64,000 nucleotides of DNA, from contig JAMPIV010013750.1 of NCBI GenBank assembly GCA_024509875.1, positions 1 to 64,000 of the forward strand, given 5' to 3'. Below are positions 53,871 through 64,000 of this stretch, in pieces (position 1 is the stretch's first letter; each line of letters starts with the position of its first letter). Both the position numbers and the translations under genes were made by a program. The notes beneath the pieces were generated by a model. It saw only the letters and a list, made by a program, of their open reading frames with translations. It was not told the DNA's origin and ran no database searches. The stretch is from Oreohelix idahoensis (Eukaryota > Mollusca > Gastropoda > Stylommatophora > Oreohelicidae).

Positions 53871-55536
53871 CTCCTCTCCGGCAGTATTGAACTACATTTG
53901 TTGTGCGTACTAAATTAGGTGCATTATTCAATTGTTAGCACATTCTTTTTCCCTACTGTCATTGTTCACGTTTCACGCTTCGATGCATGACAAGGCCAGA
54001 CAAATGTATCGCCCATCCCTAAGAGATTAACTGAGTCCATAAAAGTGATAATACCACATTGACTCCAGGTAATTGCGAGCATGAAGTGTTTGTTTAAGAC
54101 TGCATAATTACTTCCGACTCGACAGCAGGGTTAGGTGATTATAGATAAACGCAATCTTGGAAGACATTTGGAAGAGTGAGTAGGAAGTGGGATATGAGTA
54201 GACTTTACAACATTTATCGGATGTAGCAACTCCATATACGGAGGATGACTGTTTGAAGTTTTCAAACCCTTGCAGAATACTATATGAGGAAACGTTTTCA
54301 TTACATGTACTTTTAATGCATTGGCTGGCATTTGAGGCGCCAATAAACAACCGCGCTGATTGAGAGTTTGTCAGAGAATGCCAGGTGGAAGCATTGGCCG
54401 GAAACCTACGATAAAACGTAGAAAAAGTTTGACATGTGGCACGGCATTCCTGAAATCGTCGACGTAGACAGCTCGGACCTTGACACAGAAAAGAATAGAG
54501 TTTAATTCTGAGCTGATGGACCGGACACACACAAACCTATTAAGAGTATCTCTGTACATCAGTAAAAACTCGCCAACATTAATACGGAACCCAGAATTCT
54601 ACAGGACCACTCACAAGTCACAGAGGGATTCTAAAATAAAAATAATACCCCAGACGTGTGTTCGAGGCAAATGTGTTAAGTTGCGAAGACTATTCTACTG
54701 AGCAAGAAGTATTACTGAGGTGAGTGTAACATATTCTTTATGCTGTGAATTTGACATGTTCATATTTGCTAGTGGTGTTAAAGATTCATACTAGGCTGGC
54801 AACCTCAGCACGTGAAAAGGATACATTCATGAAGCACCACAGCAAGCGCTGGTGATTGCTTTATGCTAGTTCTCACGGAAGAACAAAAAGCAGAGGTAAC
54901 TCCAGACTCCAAATGGAGCAAGGAGTGAGTGATGATTACATCAACTTATGAATAGCTGTATATTATTATTTGATGAATGAATGGAAATTTTATATATACC
55001 TTCAGGCACAAGCCACTGCCACTGTCCGGTCACAGATTTTTCCCTAAAATAGCTGACATACTGGTGATTTTTCATCACATACCCTGAGTGATATGATATA
55101 CGCTCAAGGAGAGTAGAAAATCTGAGAAAACAAATGGCCGACGGACAGCGGGAATAGGCGCCTGATTAATATCAGGCAAACATATATTTAGCAGCGGAAT
55201 TTGTTCTTTTATTCCCTCTAAAGTTCGTGGTACCAGTACGCGGCGATCCGACTAATTCTGGTACGACCCGGAGAGACCATTTACTGGACTACTAGACTGT
55301 GGTTCGAAGCTTGAAATCGACACCTGAAGATTCTCATCTTAACCCAGAGAGGTTACTTTATGAACTGATCTGGAAACGTGCCCCTCACCACAGAGACGAA
55401 TCTACGGAAAAGCAGCATCGGCACTTCAGCATTTTGGCAAGTCACAATTTTAACAGGCCAACAAAACAACAGGACTTTATTTTGCTAAATTGATCAAGCC
55501 TAAAACTTTTTGGTGAAGAAACCTAATTTTTTTTTT
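53871..55536. other. Spacer, no gene recognised
   Basis: Several overlapping small frames occur on both strands around 54108-54701 without family resemblance. Confidence 0.35.
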
Positions 55537-55548
55537 TCATAATCACCA

Positions 55549-56285
55549 TCATCATCATGTGACGTATTCTTTCCAGAACGTTGTCTCCATTACAGCTGCT
55601 CTGAACGCATCACGATTCTGGGCAAGTCGACCTGCATCAGCCAAAGACAAGTTCAGACTCTCTGTGATGTCCTGGGTCCACCGTCGTCTAGGTCGACCCC
55701 TTCCCCTTTTTCCAGGGACCATGCCTTCCATCACTGTTTTTTCCAGACTATTATGTCTTTTTATATGACCGAAAAATTTCAGCTTCCTTATTGCGATGGT
55801 ATTTAGGAGCCAATGTTCCTGTACGTTTAGTGAGTGCAGTACTTCTCTGTTGGTCTTTTTTTCTGTCCAGGGTATTCTCAACATCCTTCTGTAGCATTTC
55901 ATTTCGAATGATGTAATCTTTTTTGCAACTGTTTTATTGAGTGTCCAAGTCTCGCAGCCGTATGTTGCTACTGGGAATATACATGCTCTGATCAGTTGTA
56001 ACTTTGTTTCTTTGCTTGTGCCTTGCCATAGGTTTTTCATCTGTATTAGCTTATGTGAAGCAATTGCAAGTCTTCTTTTAATTTCTACTGCACAGTCGCC
56101 AGAGCTGTTAATGATTGATCCTAAGTATTCGAATTCATTGACACTTTCCAGTTCTTCGTCATCAATTTCAATTTCTGGTTTGGTCTTTACTTTGTCTGTT
56201 GTCAATACTTTGGTCTTCTTGGTGTTTAGGTATAGATTCTGGGCCTCGCTGTGTTTTTTGGTGGACAGAAGTAATTGTTCAAGTC
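55549..56285 (-). mobile_element. 5'-truncated RTE-like retrotransposon with 12-bp TSD
   Basis: The 246-aa frame 56295-55555 carries the C-terminal part of an RTE-type pol: LNTKKTKVLT, VNEFEYLGSIINSSGDC, FPVATYGCETWTLNK, IRKLKFFGHIKRH and PGKRGRGRPRRRWTQDI. The 3' end has an ATGATGATG tail typical of RTE elements. TCATAATCACCA occurs at 55537-55548 and 56286-56297. The fragment is open and not visibly decayed, but it lacks the endonuclease and the catalytic RT motifs. Confidence 0.9.
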
Positions 56286-56297
56286 TCATAATCACCA

Positions 56298-56443
56298 GTC
56301 ATATTTATTTACATTTGTTTCCAAGTAGTTGATCATTAATTTTGTTTATGTTGATTGTGACAAATTCATAGATGGATTTAATCATTACAGAGAGAAGGGC
56401 ATATGTAGTATGATCCAGTATGATATATTTTTTATATATATAA

Positions 56444-56478
<35 letters not shown>

Positions 56479-57490
56479 ATATATATATATATATATATTG
56501 CAGACCTTAAGGGGAACTCGCTTGAATCGAATTTTGCTTTTAAGTAGAAACATTTCAGAAAGCCCCGGCCAAAAGTTTTCTTTGGCTTTAAAAAAAAAAT
56601 TTCGATTAAGTCGTATTCTGAATACTAGACTTTTCTGATAAGGTAATTTTCAGTCCCAACTCAAACTTTGTCTCGCTTCATCAGAAGTTCTGTCTTGACC
56701 CCTCTCAGAATATCAAGTTATGAATGTATGCGACAGCGATAAATATTTGGACAAAGAAAGCGATACATTGCTGTTTGATGCCGGGCGGCAGTCTTTAAAT
56801 ATTTGTGAACCACCAGACTCGGGGAATGTTAAGTGGTTACCGTCAAAAGCCATGTCACAATCGGAGACATAGTGTTTTTCTTTTTTCCTAACCAGCAGCA
56901 CTCGAGCTTTCCAGCCCTTTTGGCCCAATGACATGAGACATAGTGTTAACTTGATGAAAGAAATCTACGTGGTTTTATGACAGCGAATTAAATAGAAGAA
57001 GATAAAGACATCATGACGAGTGCCTACGGTCAAAGGTAGATGAAATTGCATAGTTTGTGGGAAGTAACTCCTCATAACGATTTCCCTGTATCCACAGTTG
57101 TTCCCTCCCCGGCTGTAAATAAAGTTTGTGCAGAAACCGCAAAGTTAATGTAACAAAAACACTTACTGCCGGAAAGAGGCGGAAGTTAATATTGAATCTT
57201 AAGGATTTCACCAATACTAGATTTCACAGCGCAAAGCCAGAACAGAAGTCGAGTTCTCAGAGTGACCATCTACCTAAGAATGGTTGCGGAGTCTGCATTT
57301 AGCTTCTTATGTGCCTATTTTATTATGAACTGAGTGTCTACTGTCTCTTGTGATTCAGAGTTCTTCTTTTTGTCCCTTGTTTGCTCCTTAAAGAGCATGG
57401 AGCTGCCTCTGCGGGTGGTCCCTTTCAGGAATCCTGCATCAAAGCATTCATGTACTCTTGCAGCAGTTATTTCTTTACTGCTTTGTTTTA
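56298..57490. other. Spacer with (ATAA)n/(AT)n microsatellite
   Basis: A microsatellite lies at 56441-56498 (ATAA units then AT units). No gene is recognised in the remainder. Confidence 0.5.
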
Positions 57491-57766
57491 GGGAGCCACG
57501 GTAGCATAGTGGTTAGTGCACTGGCTTCCTAGCGCAGTGGTCTATGGTTCGATCCCCAGATGAGGTGGGAATTTTTTAGGCCACAAACGGCTCCTGGGTC
57601 GACCCAGCCCCAAATGGGTACCAGAGCAGCTCTGGGAAGGTTAAGGCGGCCGGCGTGATGCCGACCACATCACCCCTAGTGTGCCGACGGTCAAGATAAT
57701 ATGGGCCTAACACCATATTCCCAATATGCCTCAATGGGCGTTTAACGGGTTCCTTTACCTTTTTTT
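57491..57766 (+). mobile_element. SINE family B, full copy with 9-bp TSD
   Basis: The tRNA-like head has TAGCATAGTGG (A-box-like) and GGTTCGATCC (B box). The core around 57592-57622 has GGCTCCTGGGTCGACCCAG and AATGGGTACC, and the 3' part is family-specific, with ATGCCTCAATGGGCG before a T-rich tail. TTTGTTTTA lies at 57482-57490 and 57767-57775. Confidence 0.8.
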
Positions 57767-57775
57767 TTTGTTTTA

Positions 57776-58552
<777 letters not shown>

Positions 58553-58762
58553 TATATATATATATATAGTCTTTATTTGATTCTGTTTAGAAGAGCGAGA
58601 AAGAGAAGGTTAGAGCTTCTCCTATGTAAGAAATATTAGACATGATGGTGTTACCATTTGTAGAGACAAAATACTGTCGATCTTTCAGAATAGTTTAGCG
58701 CACGTGGGCTAGAATCACGGTGCCAGTATGAGGAGAAGTTTATTAAGGCTGGTCTTTCATCA

Positions 58763-60619
58763 TCATCTCAACCCGTAACCCGTCATGGGTCGTAGGGGTG
58801 CCATGGTGGAAGCATCAGCAGACAGGGTCCTCCACTGCTCTCTATCCTCAGCAATGCGTACAAGCGTGGAAAAACCGTGTCCTGCCCATTCTTTGATGTT
58901 ATCAGCCCAGGATTTTCTTTGCCTTCCTCTTCTCCGTTTACCTTCGACTGTTCCCTGGAGGATCATTTTCGAAAGGGAGTCATGACGAGTTACATGCCCA
59001 AACCAGGCAAGCTTTCGACGTTTCACTACTGACAAAAGTGGTTCTTGGTGGCCTGCATAGGTGTTTATCTTCTCTCTAACATAGACATTTGTTTTGTGCT
59101 CTTTATAGCAAATGCGCAAAATTCTTCTATAACATTTATGCTCGAAAGCCTGAATCCTTCGCTCCGTATCTGCAGTGAGTGTCCAGCTCTCACACCCATA
59201 TAAGAGAATAGATAATACAAGTGATTTGTATAATTTGATCTTCACAGGAAAACTGATGTTACTTTTCCAGATCACATTCAGTCTTGTCATGGCAGCTGAG
59301 ACCATCTCAAGTCTTGTCTTGATTTCTTTACTTGATCTCCCATCACTACATATAGTGGACTCGAGATATTTAAAGGTGTTAACTTCTTCTAACGTTTGCC
59401 CATTTAACGTAATGTTGGTCGGAACATGTTTCTTATGGCTATTCACCAATATCTTGCTTTTTTTTATATTAATTTCCATCCCATATGTTCTTGTTACTTT
59501 CTCCAGTCTAGAGGTAAGGTCTTGAAGTTCTGATTCTGTTCCAGCTATCAGATCGATACCATCAGCAAAACGTAGATTGCAAAGAGGTCGGCCTCCAATT
59601 GATATGGTTGTTTTATAATCATAAAGAGCCTCCTGCATAATATGTTCTAGATATATATTAAAGAGCACTGGGGACAGGATACATCCCTGGCGAACTCCTA
59701 CAGTTGTTTTGAATAATTCTCCAATGTCATTGCTTGCAAAAACAGCACTGCTTGCATCCTTGTATAGTGCTTCAATGATATCTATGATGTTGGTATCAAA
59801 ATTGAATTTTCTCATTATTTGCCATAAGCCTTCATGCCAGACTCGATCGAAGGCTTTTGCGAAATCGATGAAGTTATGGTATAAATCGTGTTGATGCTGG
59901 AGATGTTTTTCGATCAGTAATCTAATATTGAAGATTTGTTCTGAGGTATTTCTTTTTGGTCTAAAGCCAGCCTGTTCCTCGGACAAGATTTCTTCTGATT
60001 TCTGTTTTATTCTGTTCAAAAGTATCCTTAACATCACTTTACTTGGATGACTAATAAGGCTAATGGTTCTGTAGTTCTGGCATATTTTTAGATTTCCTTT
60101 CTTTGGAAGCGGTATTATTAATGACTGCGTCCACTTTTTTGGCCACTTTTTTGTGCTCCATATCTTCTGGCAAATTGTTGTCATGATTTTTACTATATCT
60201 GGTCCTCCATATTTCAAGAGCTCTGCTGGGATATTATCCACACCCGGTGACTTCCCTCCTTTCAGCGAACATATAGCCTCTTCCACTTCTTCCCGTAATA
60301 TTGCTGCATTTCCAAGTTCCCTGTTTTCGCACTTAATGTTGTTTAATATGCTATAGTCCGTGTCGAGTTTACAGTTATATAATTCTTTACAATATTCTGT
60401 CCACCTTCTCATTACAGCTGTTTTTTCATTGAGCAGAGCCCCATTGCTATCTTCTATGACAGTTACCCTGGGCTGTTGGGGTTTTGATAGTCTTCTTAAT
60501 GTGTCAAAAGCTGCCTTGCTGTTACCTTTTATTAGCCCCGTATTAATGGACTCACACTGATCAGCTACCCATTTTTCTTTGGTCTGTTTCATTTTCTTTC
60601 TAATATTTTTATTCACCAT
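58763..60619 (-). CDS. Non-LTR reverse transcriptase, endonuclease missing, catalytic Asp mutated
   Basis: 618 aa in an open frame. RT motifs in order: REEVEEAICSLKGGKSPGVD, PLPKKGNLKICQNYRTISL, SEEQAGFRPKRNTSEQI, IDFAKAFDRVWHEGLW and GVRQGCILSPVLFNIY. At residues 351-354 there is FADG instead of FADD (Gly codon at 59558-59560). The tail has KLAWFGHVTRHD and GKRRRGRQRKSW. The N-terminal endonuclease is lost to 5' truncation; related residues extend upstream of the Met to about 60660 (IYDTEAAWQYS). The 3' end at about 58760 has a TGATGATG tail typical of RTE elements. With the second catalytic Asp gone, the polymerase is presumably inactive. Confidence 0.9.
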   Translation of the reverse strand: MVNKNIRKKMKQTKEKWVADQCESINTGLIKGNSKAAFDTLRRLSKPQQPRVTVIEDSNGALLNEKTAVMRRWTEYCKELYNCKLDTDYSILNNIKCENRELGNAAILREEVEEAICSLKGGKSPGVDNIPAELLKYGGPDIVKIMTTICQKIWSTKKWPKKWTQSLIIPLPKKGNLKICQNYRTISLISHPSKVMLRILLNRIKQKSEEILSEEQAGFRPKRNTSEQIFNIRLLIEKHLQHQHDLYHNFIDFAKAFDRVWHEGLWQIMRKFNFDTNIIDIIEALYKDASSAVFASNDIGELFKTTVGVRQGCILSPVLFNIYLEHIMQEALYDYKTTISIGGRPLCNLRFADGIDLIAGTESELQDLTSRLEKVTRTYGMEINIKKSKILVNSHKKHVPTNITLNGQTLEEVNTFKYLESTICSDGRSSKEIKTRLEMVSAAMTRLNVIWKSNISFPVKIKLYKSLVLSILLYGCESWTLTADTERRIQAFEHKCYRRILRICYKEHKTNVYVREKINTYAGHQEPLLSVVKRRKLAWFGHVTRHDSLSKMILQGTVEGKRRRGRQRKSWADNIKEWAGHGFSTLVRIAEDREQWRTLSADASTMAPLRPMTGYGLR

Positions 60620-60679
60620 ACTGTATTGCCATGCTGCTTCAGTGTCGTAGATTTTTGATAGGGGAATTAAGACTTGGGT

Positions 60680-61548
60680 TGGTCCCTTCTGAATAGGTTA
60701 GAATGAGTGATAGCCACAGTGAGATGTGATAATAGAATTTAGAGTTCCACGAGTGAGATGGTAGAAATTTATAGAGGCTGTCCCGGAAATCGAGAATCTC
60801 TCTCTCCTTCCGCCTATCTTCTACAACAGATCCAAAGGAGTCAGACAGTCTATAAAAAAATAGGTATATTAATATATATCTCTATCCACTCACGTGCCCG
60901 CACATACAATGGACGACAGTTAGACACATAGACGTGGGAACAACTATAACAATGATTATATAGATATTATGGGAACGAACTGACCACCACACTGAAATAA
61001 ATGTAGGTATAGTTTATTTATCATAGTAAACTTACATCACAACATATAAAATACATCAAAAGCATACACATAGTCATAAAAATCAAGGAATGCTACAACA
61101 GTGATAGACCCGTTTGTATGGTCCTCCCCTGGATATATCTAGCTCACAGTCCCGTTAGAAGAAAGTGATAACCCCAAGGATTTACAGATGCATATGATTG
61201 AGTCTATGGTTTCCCCCTTTTAAGATATGGACAGACTTGATACTCTGCTTTTCTAAGGGTAAATATTGTTAGCAATAACTTTCATAAAGGAAATTACAAC
61301 GTGGGTGACTCAAACAAAGAACATCCTTTAGTCTACTTTCACTCGGTTCTTTCATCAGGGCCCTGATATACTTACAATCGTGCTGTGGTTCGCCGTCTGG
61401 CGCAACCTTTGGGACACTCACACTTTTTATCTGTTACTGTCGTTTAATGAACCAGATCCCAGCTCTGCAGATTTGTTTGTTGGTTTCATCAAAATGGATC
61501 TGGGGAGCGTCTGCTTCATGCGATAGTTATTTCAGACTAAAGTTAGTG
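60680..61548. other. Spacer, no gene recognised
   Basis: AT-rich. A CCCCCTTTTAAGATATGGA stretch at about 61213-61231 resembles the polypurine region at 63084-63101, perhaps a remnant of a related element. Confidence 0.35.
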
Positions 61549-63077
61549 TCACTTGACTCACGAGGTAAGAATTAGGCTTAAACGAGCACACAATGTCAGA
61601 ACACGAGGTTTCCCTTAATTAGGAAGATGACCGGTGGACAACTTCTCTCAACAAATAATCTTGGTTCACCACACACTTGTCAACAATGTCGGAAAGTTAA
61701 TGTTTTTGATTTCTGTAATTTTTCTCGCCACAAGGCAGCATGTACATTAGAGTTAGTGTATAAATATGCACTGGCTCAAAGGCCCAGTATAAGCAGTTAT
61801 TAGGTATGTCTCTGTACAAAACCGCCGGCAAAGTTTGGGTTACCCCAGTATTCACTGAATAAAGAAAAACCACATATGAAATATGTTACATATTATGTAC
61901 TCAATATAACTTACGTTATTAAAATGCAAGCATACAGCTTGACTTATCATTTAAAACTTCCCGTGCAATAAGTTATATATATTTAAAATCATCAATCCTC
62001 ATGAATTAGGAATACATACGTATTCCGTCAACACTCATGAGGCATCTAGCATTTATAAGTTAGTTTAGAAAAATTATTCTTGTCTGATTATTTAACAGTT
62101 AAATTAAATTCATTAATAGCCGACTGAGTGTAAGCTAAAAATTATAATTATTCTGTTTTCCACTGTAACTCATCAGCTAGAGAATATAACAGACTTATAA
62201 ATTATTCACTCTGCACAAAAGAACTCGGGAAATAAAATAAGCGATCTAACACTTTGAACACTTCGAAAAATACTAGATATAATATATATATATATAATAT
62301 TTACCTCAACACAGAACTACTAAGAACTTAAACCACTTCGACCAAACTAAATGCCATCTCTATTAACAGAGATTCTTAGGAGTCGAACGAAGGCTTGTTC
62401 TAGTCTTGACTGCGAAGTTACTGAGTGAATTAAGTCTCAAACTCTCGTTTAAGATATATGAAACACACACAAAGAATGTGCCCTATTTCCAAAACCACGC
62501 AATCTCTCGTCTTTCCTAACACTTACGTAACTTAGACGCATGCCGTAAGTGCCACCGGTGCGTCTTCACACCTACGTTAACAAACTGACCGAGAAGCGTG
62601 AGTGTCATGGAAAAACCCAGACTATGTCTCATTCCCGAGCGCTGCGTGAGTGTCATATCACACTTCACTCCGAGAGAAACGTTCGTGTCAGGGGAAAATG
62701 CTAGACGGTATGACACCTAACCGGGAACTAGCCTGACGAAACGCCCGTGACGTGAGAAAAATACAGACGCATGTCTGCTATCTCTGTCTGCCCAGACGAG
62801 TATTCACACGTTCTATCGTCCACTGACATCTAATGCAACAGAATGCATTTAACGCTCTCCCGTCTAGTGTAGAGACTGATACGTTATGTCATAAATGCGT
62901 TTACCAGTATGAGAAAGAAAACGGTAAAGTTGAGAATGGGGAAGAAAATATTTTTCGCAAACGAATGGATGCGAAAAATACAGGAAAAAGGCAAAGAGTG
63001 ATAATAAAATATAGGATACGGGTGAAAGAAAAAGAAGAGGATATAGGCAATTAGATGATCATAAAACCTCTGTGACA
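61549..63077 (-). repeat. Probable 3' LTR of the right-edge gypsy element
   Basis: The right end is TGTGACA (63071-63077), placed just after a polypurine tract as an LTR start should be (TGTCACAGAGG on the minus strand). The left end is a guess at TGTCACTTGA (61549), which gives inverted TGTCAC/GTGACA ends. No second copy is in the window to prove it. Confidence 0.4.
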
Positions 63078-63081
63078 GAAC

Positions 63082-63095
63082 GTCCCCCCTTTAAG
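63082..63095 (-). other. Polypurine tract
   Basis: AAAGGGGGGAC on the minus strand, 4-5 bases before the TGTCACAG start of the presumed 3' LTR and downstream of the integrase. It would serve as the plus-strand primer. Confidence 0.6.
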
Positions 63096-63207
63096 ATATG
63101 GAATCACTCCATGTCTACGTTATGGAATTTAATTTCCTATATCCGTAGCTTCAGGGTGTCTGTCTTCTTCCCTCTCATCTCCCCCCTCCCTCTCTCTCCA
63201 ATTCCTA

Positions 63208-63999
63208 CTCAAGTCTACTCCCAAAAGTTTCCTTTCTCTGGAATGTCTCCCATGCGCGCTTGAAAGAGCGTCGCAGCTTTTGACATTTTTGAAAGATTTC
63301 GTGTGTGTGCAGTGGAATGTCCCTGCCACTATCGTCATCTTCGTCAGCTTTGGCGATCGTCAGGAGATGGTCGGAGGTTGGCACTGGTTTTTCCAAGTAT
63401 CTCTTTAACAGATTTAAATGGAAAATCTTTTCCTTTCCTTGAATAGAGATCTAGTAGTTAGCCTTAGAAATCTTTTTCAGGACGGTAAACGGCCCTTGCC
63501 ATCCGATCCTCAGTTGGTTGTTTCCGGTAGGGAGTAACACCAAAACTTTCTCTCCTGCTTCCAGTTCTCTCTCTTTCGCGACTCTCCTGTATCGGTTAGC
63601 ATGCTTTGTGCGTGCTCGCTTAAAGTTAGTCGTTGCTAGGTCCCATCCTAGTTTCAACCTTTCCTTTAACTCCGATACGTATTTACTTGCTGAGACGACT
63701 GTCTCATCAGCATTGTGGTCTGTCAGCGACCAAAGTAAGGCTTCAAGCGGGCCCTTAATGGGTCTGCCGAATAAAAGCGTAGCTGGCGGAAATCCTTTGG
63801 AAGTATGAGGAGATTCTCTGTAGCCAAATAAAGCTGCCGGAATGCAACAATCCCAATCTTCAGGTTTCACTTGTGCCAGTTTACTTAACATCATGTTGAG
63901 GTTTCCGTTAACACGTTCTACTAGCCCATTTCTGGCCAGAGTATAAGGCTTAGTGTAGATGTGCTGGTCCCTCAAGATCTTAACGATCTCATCCATCAA
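63208..63999 (-). pseudogene. Ty3/gypsy integrase C-terminal half, conventional order, runs off the window
   Basis: 63999-63451 encodes the second half of an RVE core with the catalytic Glu (RNGLVERVNGNLN), FGYRESPHTSKGFPPATLLFG, and the C-terminal segment (GEKVLVLLPTGNNQLRIGWQGPF). A TAG at about 63451-63453 interrupts it; the same frame continues with ISIQGKEKIFHLNLLKRYLEKPVP and an acidic tail to about 63208. Zinc domain and both Asp residues lie beyond the window. Because integrase is followed by a short tail, a polypurine tract and a probable LTR, this element has the ordinary RT-RH-INT order, unlike elements 1-4. Confidence 0.85.
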
Positions 64000-64000
64000 C

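Noticed and set aside
60660..60692. Possible TSD of the 58763-60619 LINE (GGTTGGTCCCTTC against GGCTGGTCTTTC near 58748-58759)
   Set aside because: Too imperfect to accept by eye.

Overview
This window looks like repeat-rich nuclear DNA from a metazoan, probably an arthropod, though the sequence does not fix the species. It is AT-rich and shows no bacterial operons or ribosome binding sites. Every clear coding region belongs to a transposable element or a decayed gene copy. The arthropod guess rests mainly on the left-edge protein (7-771), which resembles a family I know from arthropod genomes.

Left part (1-9.5 kb): a nonsense-broken conserved protein, three 5'-truncated or decayed non-LTR retrotransposons on the minus strand (about 0.9-1.6, 3.8-4.9 and 7.1-8.0 kb), and tRNA-derived SINEs of two families that share a central core. 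Both full-length family A SINEs keep target-site duplications (TSDs).

Centre (9.5-44 kb): one large nest of Ty3/gypsy-clade elements in which integrase is encoded BEFORE reverse transcriptase (gag-PR-INT-RT-RNaseH). This is the Gmr1-like order, otherwise typical of Ty1/copia. Element 1 (minus; gag 16071, INT 14297-13011) has lost its 3' half to an inversion with an 84-bp gag filler. Its proposed LTR family is W (42696-44079, and copies at 9641-10765). Elements 2 and 3 (minus) form a tandem array LTR-int-LTR-int-LTR with three copies of LTR X (16072, 26377, 41155) and share several disabling lesions. The array appears to sit inside the leader of element 1. Element 4 (plus, 33329-39941, two 818-bp LTRs, TSD AGTAC) is inserted in the leader of element 3. 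A 2.8-kb non-LTR element (TSD 13 bp) is inserted in the gag-PR region of element 2. A 299-bp retroposon and a LINE fragment are inserted in the proposed leader and LTR of element 1.

Right part (44-64 kb): two copies of a 2.0-2.4 kb LTR-like repeat (44871-47292 and 51715-53738). The second interrupts a hAT/ZMYM-like pseudogene, has a 5-bp TSD, and lacks exactly one GT...AG intron-like segment that the first copy contains. Then follow an RTE-like fragment with TSD, a SINE, a 236-bp TA-flanked inverted-repeat element, a non-LTR reverse transcriptase with a mutated catalytic Asp (FADG), and at the right edge the integrase of a conventionally ordered gypsy element followed by a polypurine tract and a probable LTR.

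No intact host gene, functional tRNA or rRNA gene, or CRISPR array was recognised. The interest lies in the elements: inverted pol order, a conserved T7 frameshift site, an unusual zinc-binding-like motif, template-switch scars, and a repeat that seems to have passed through a spliced RNA.
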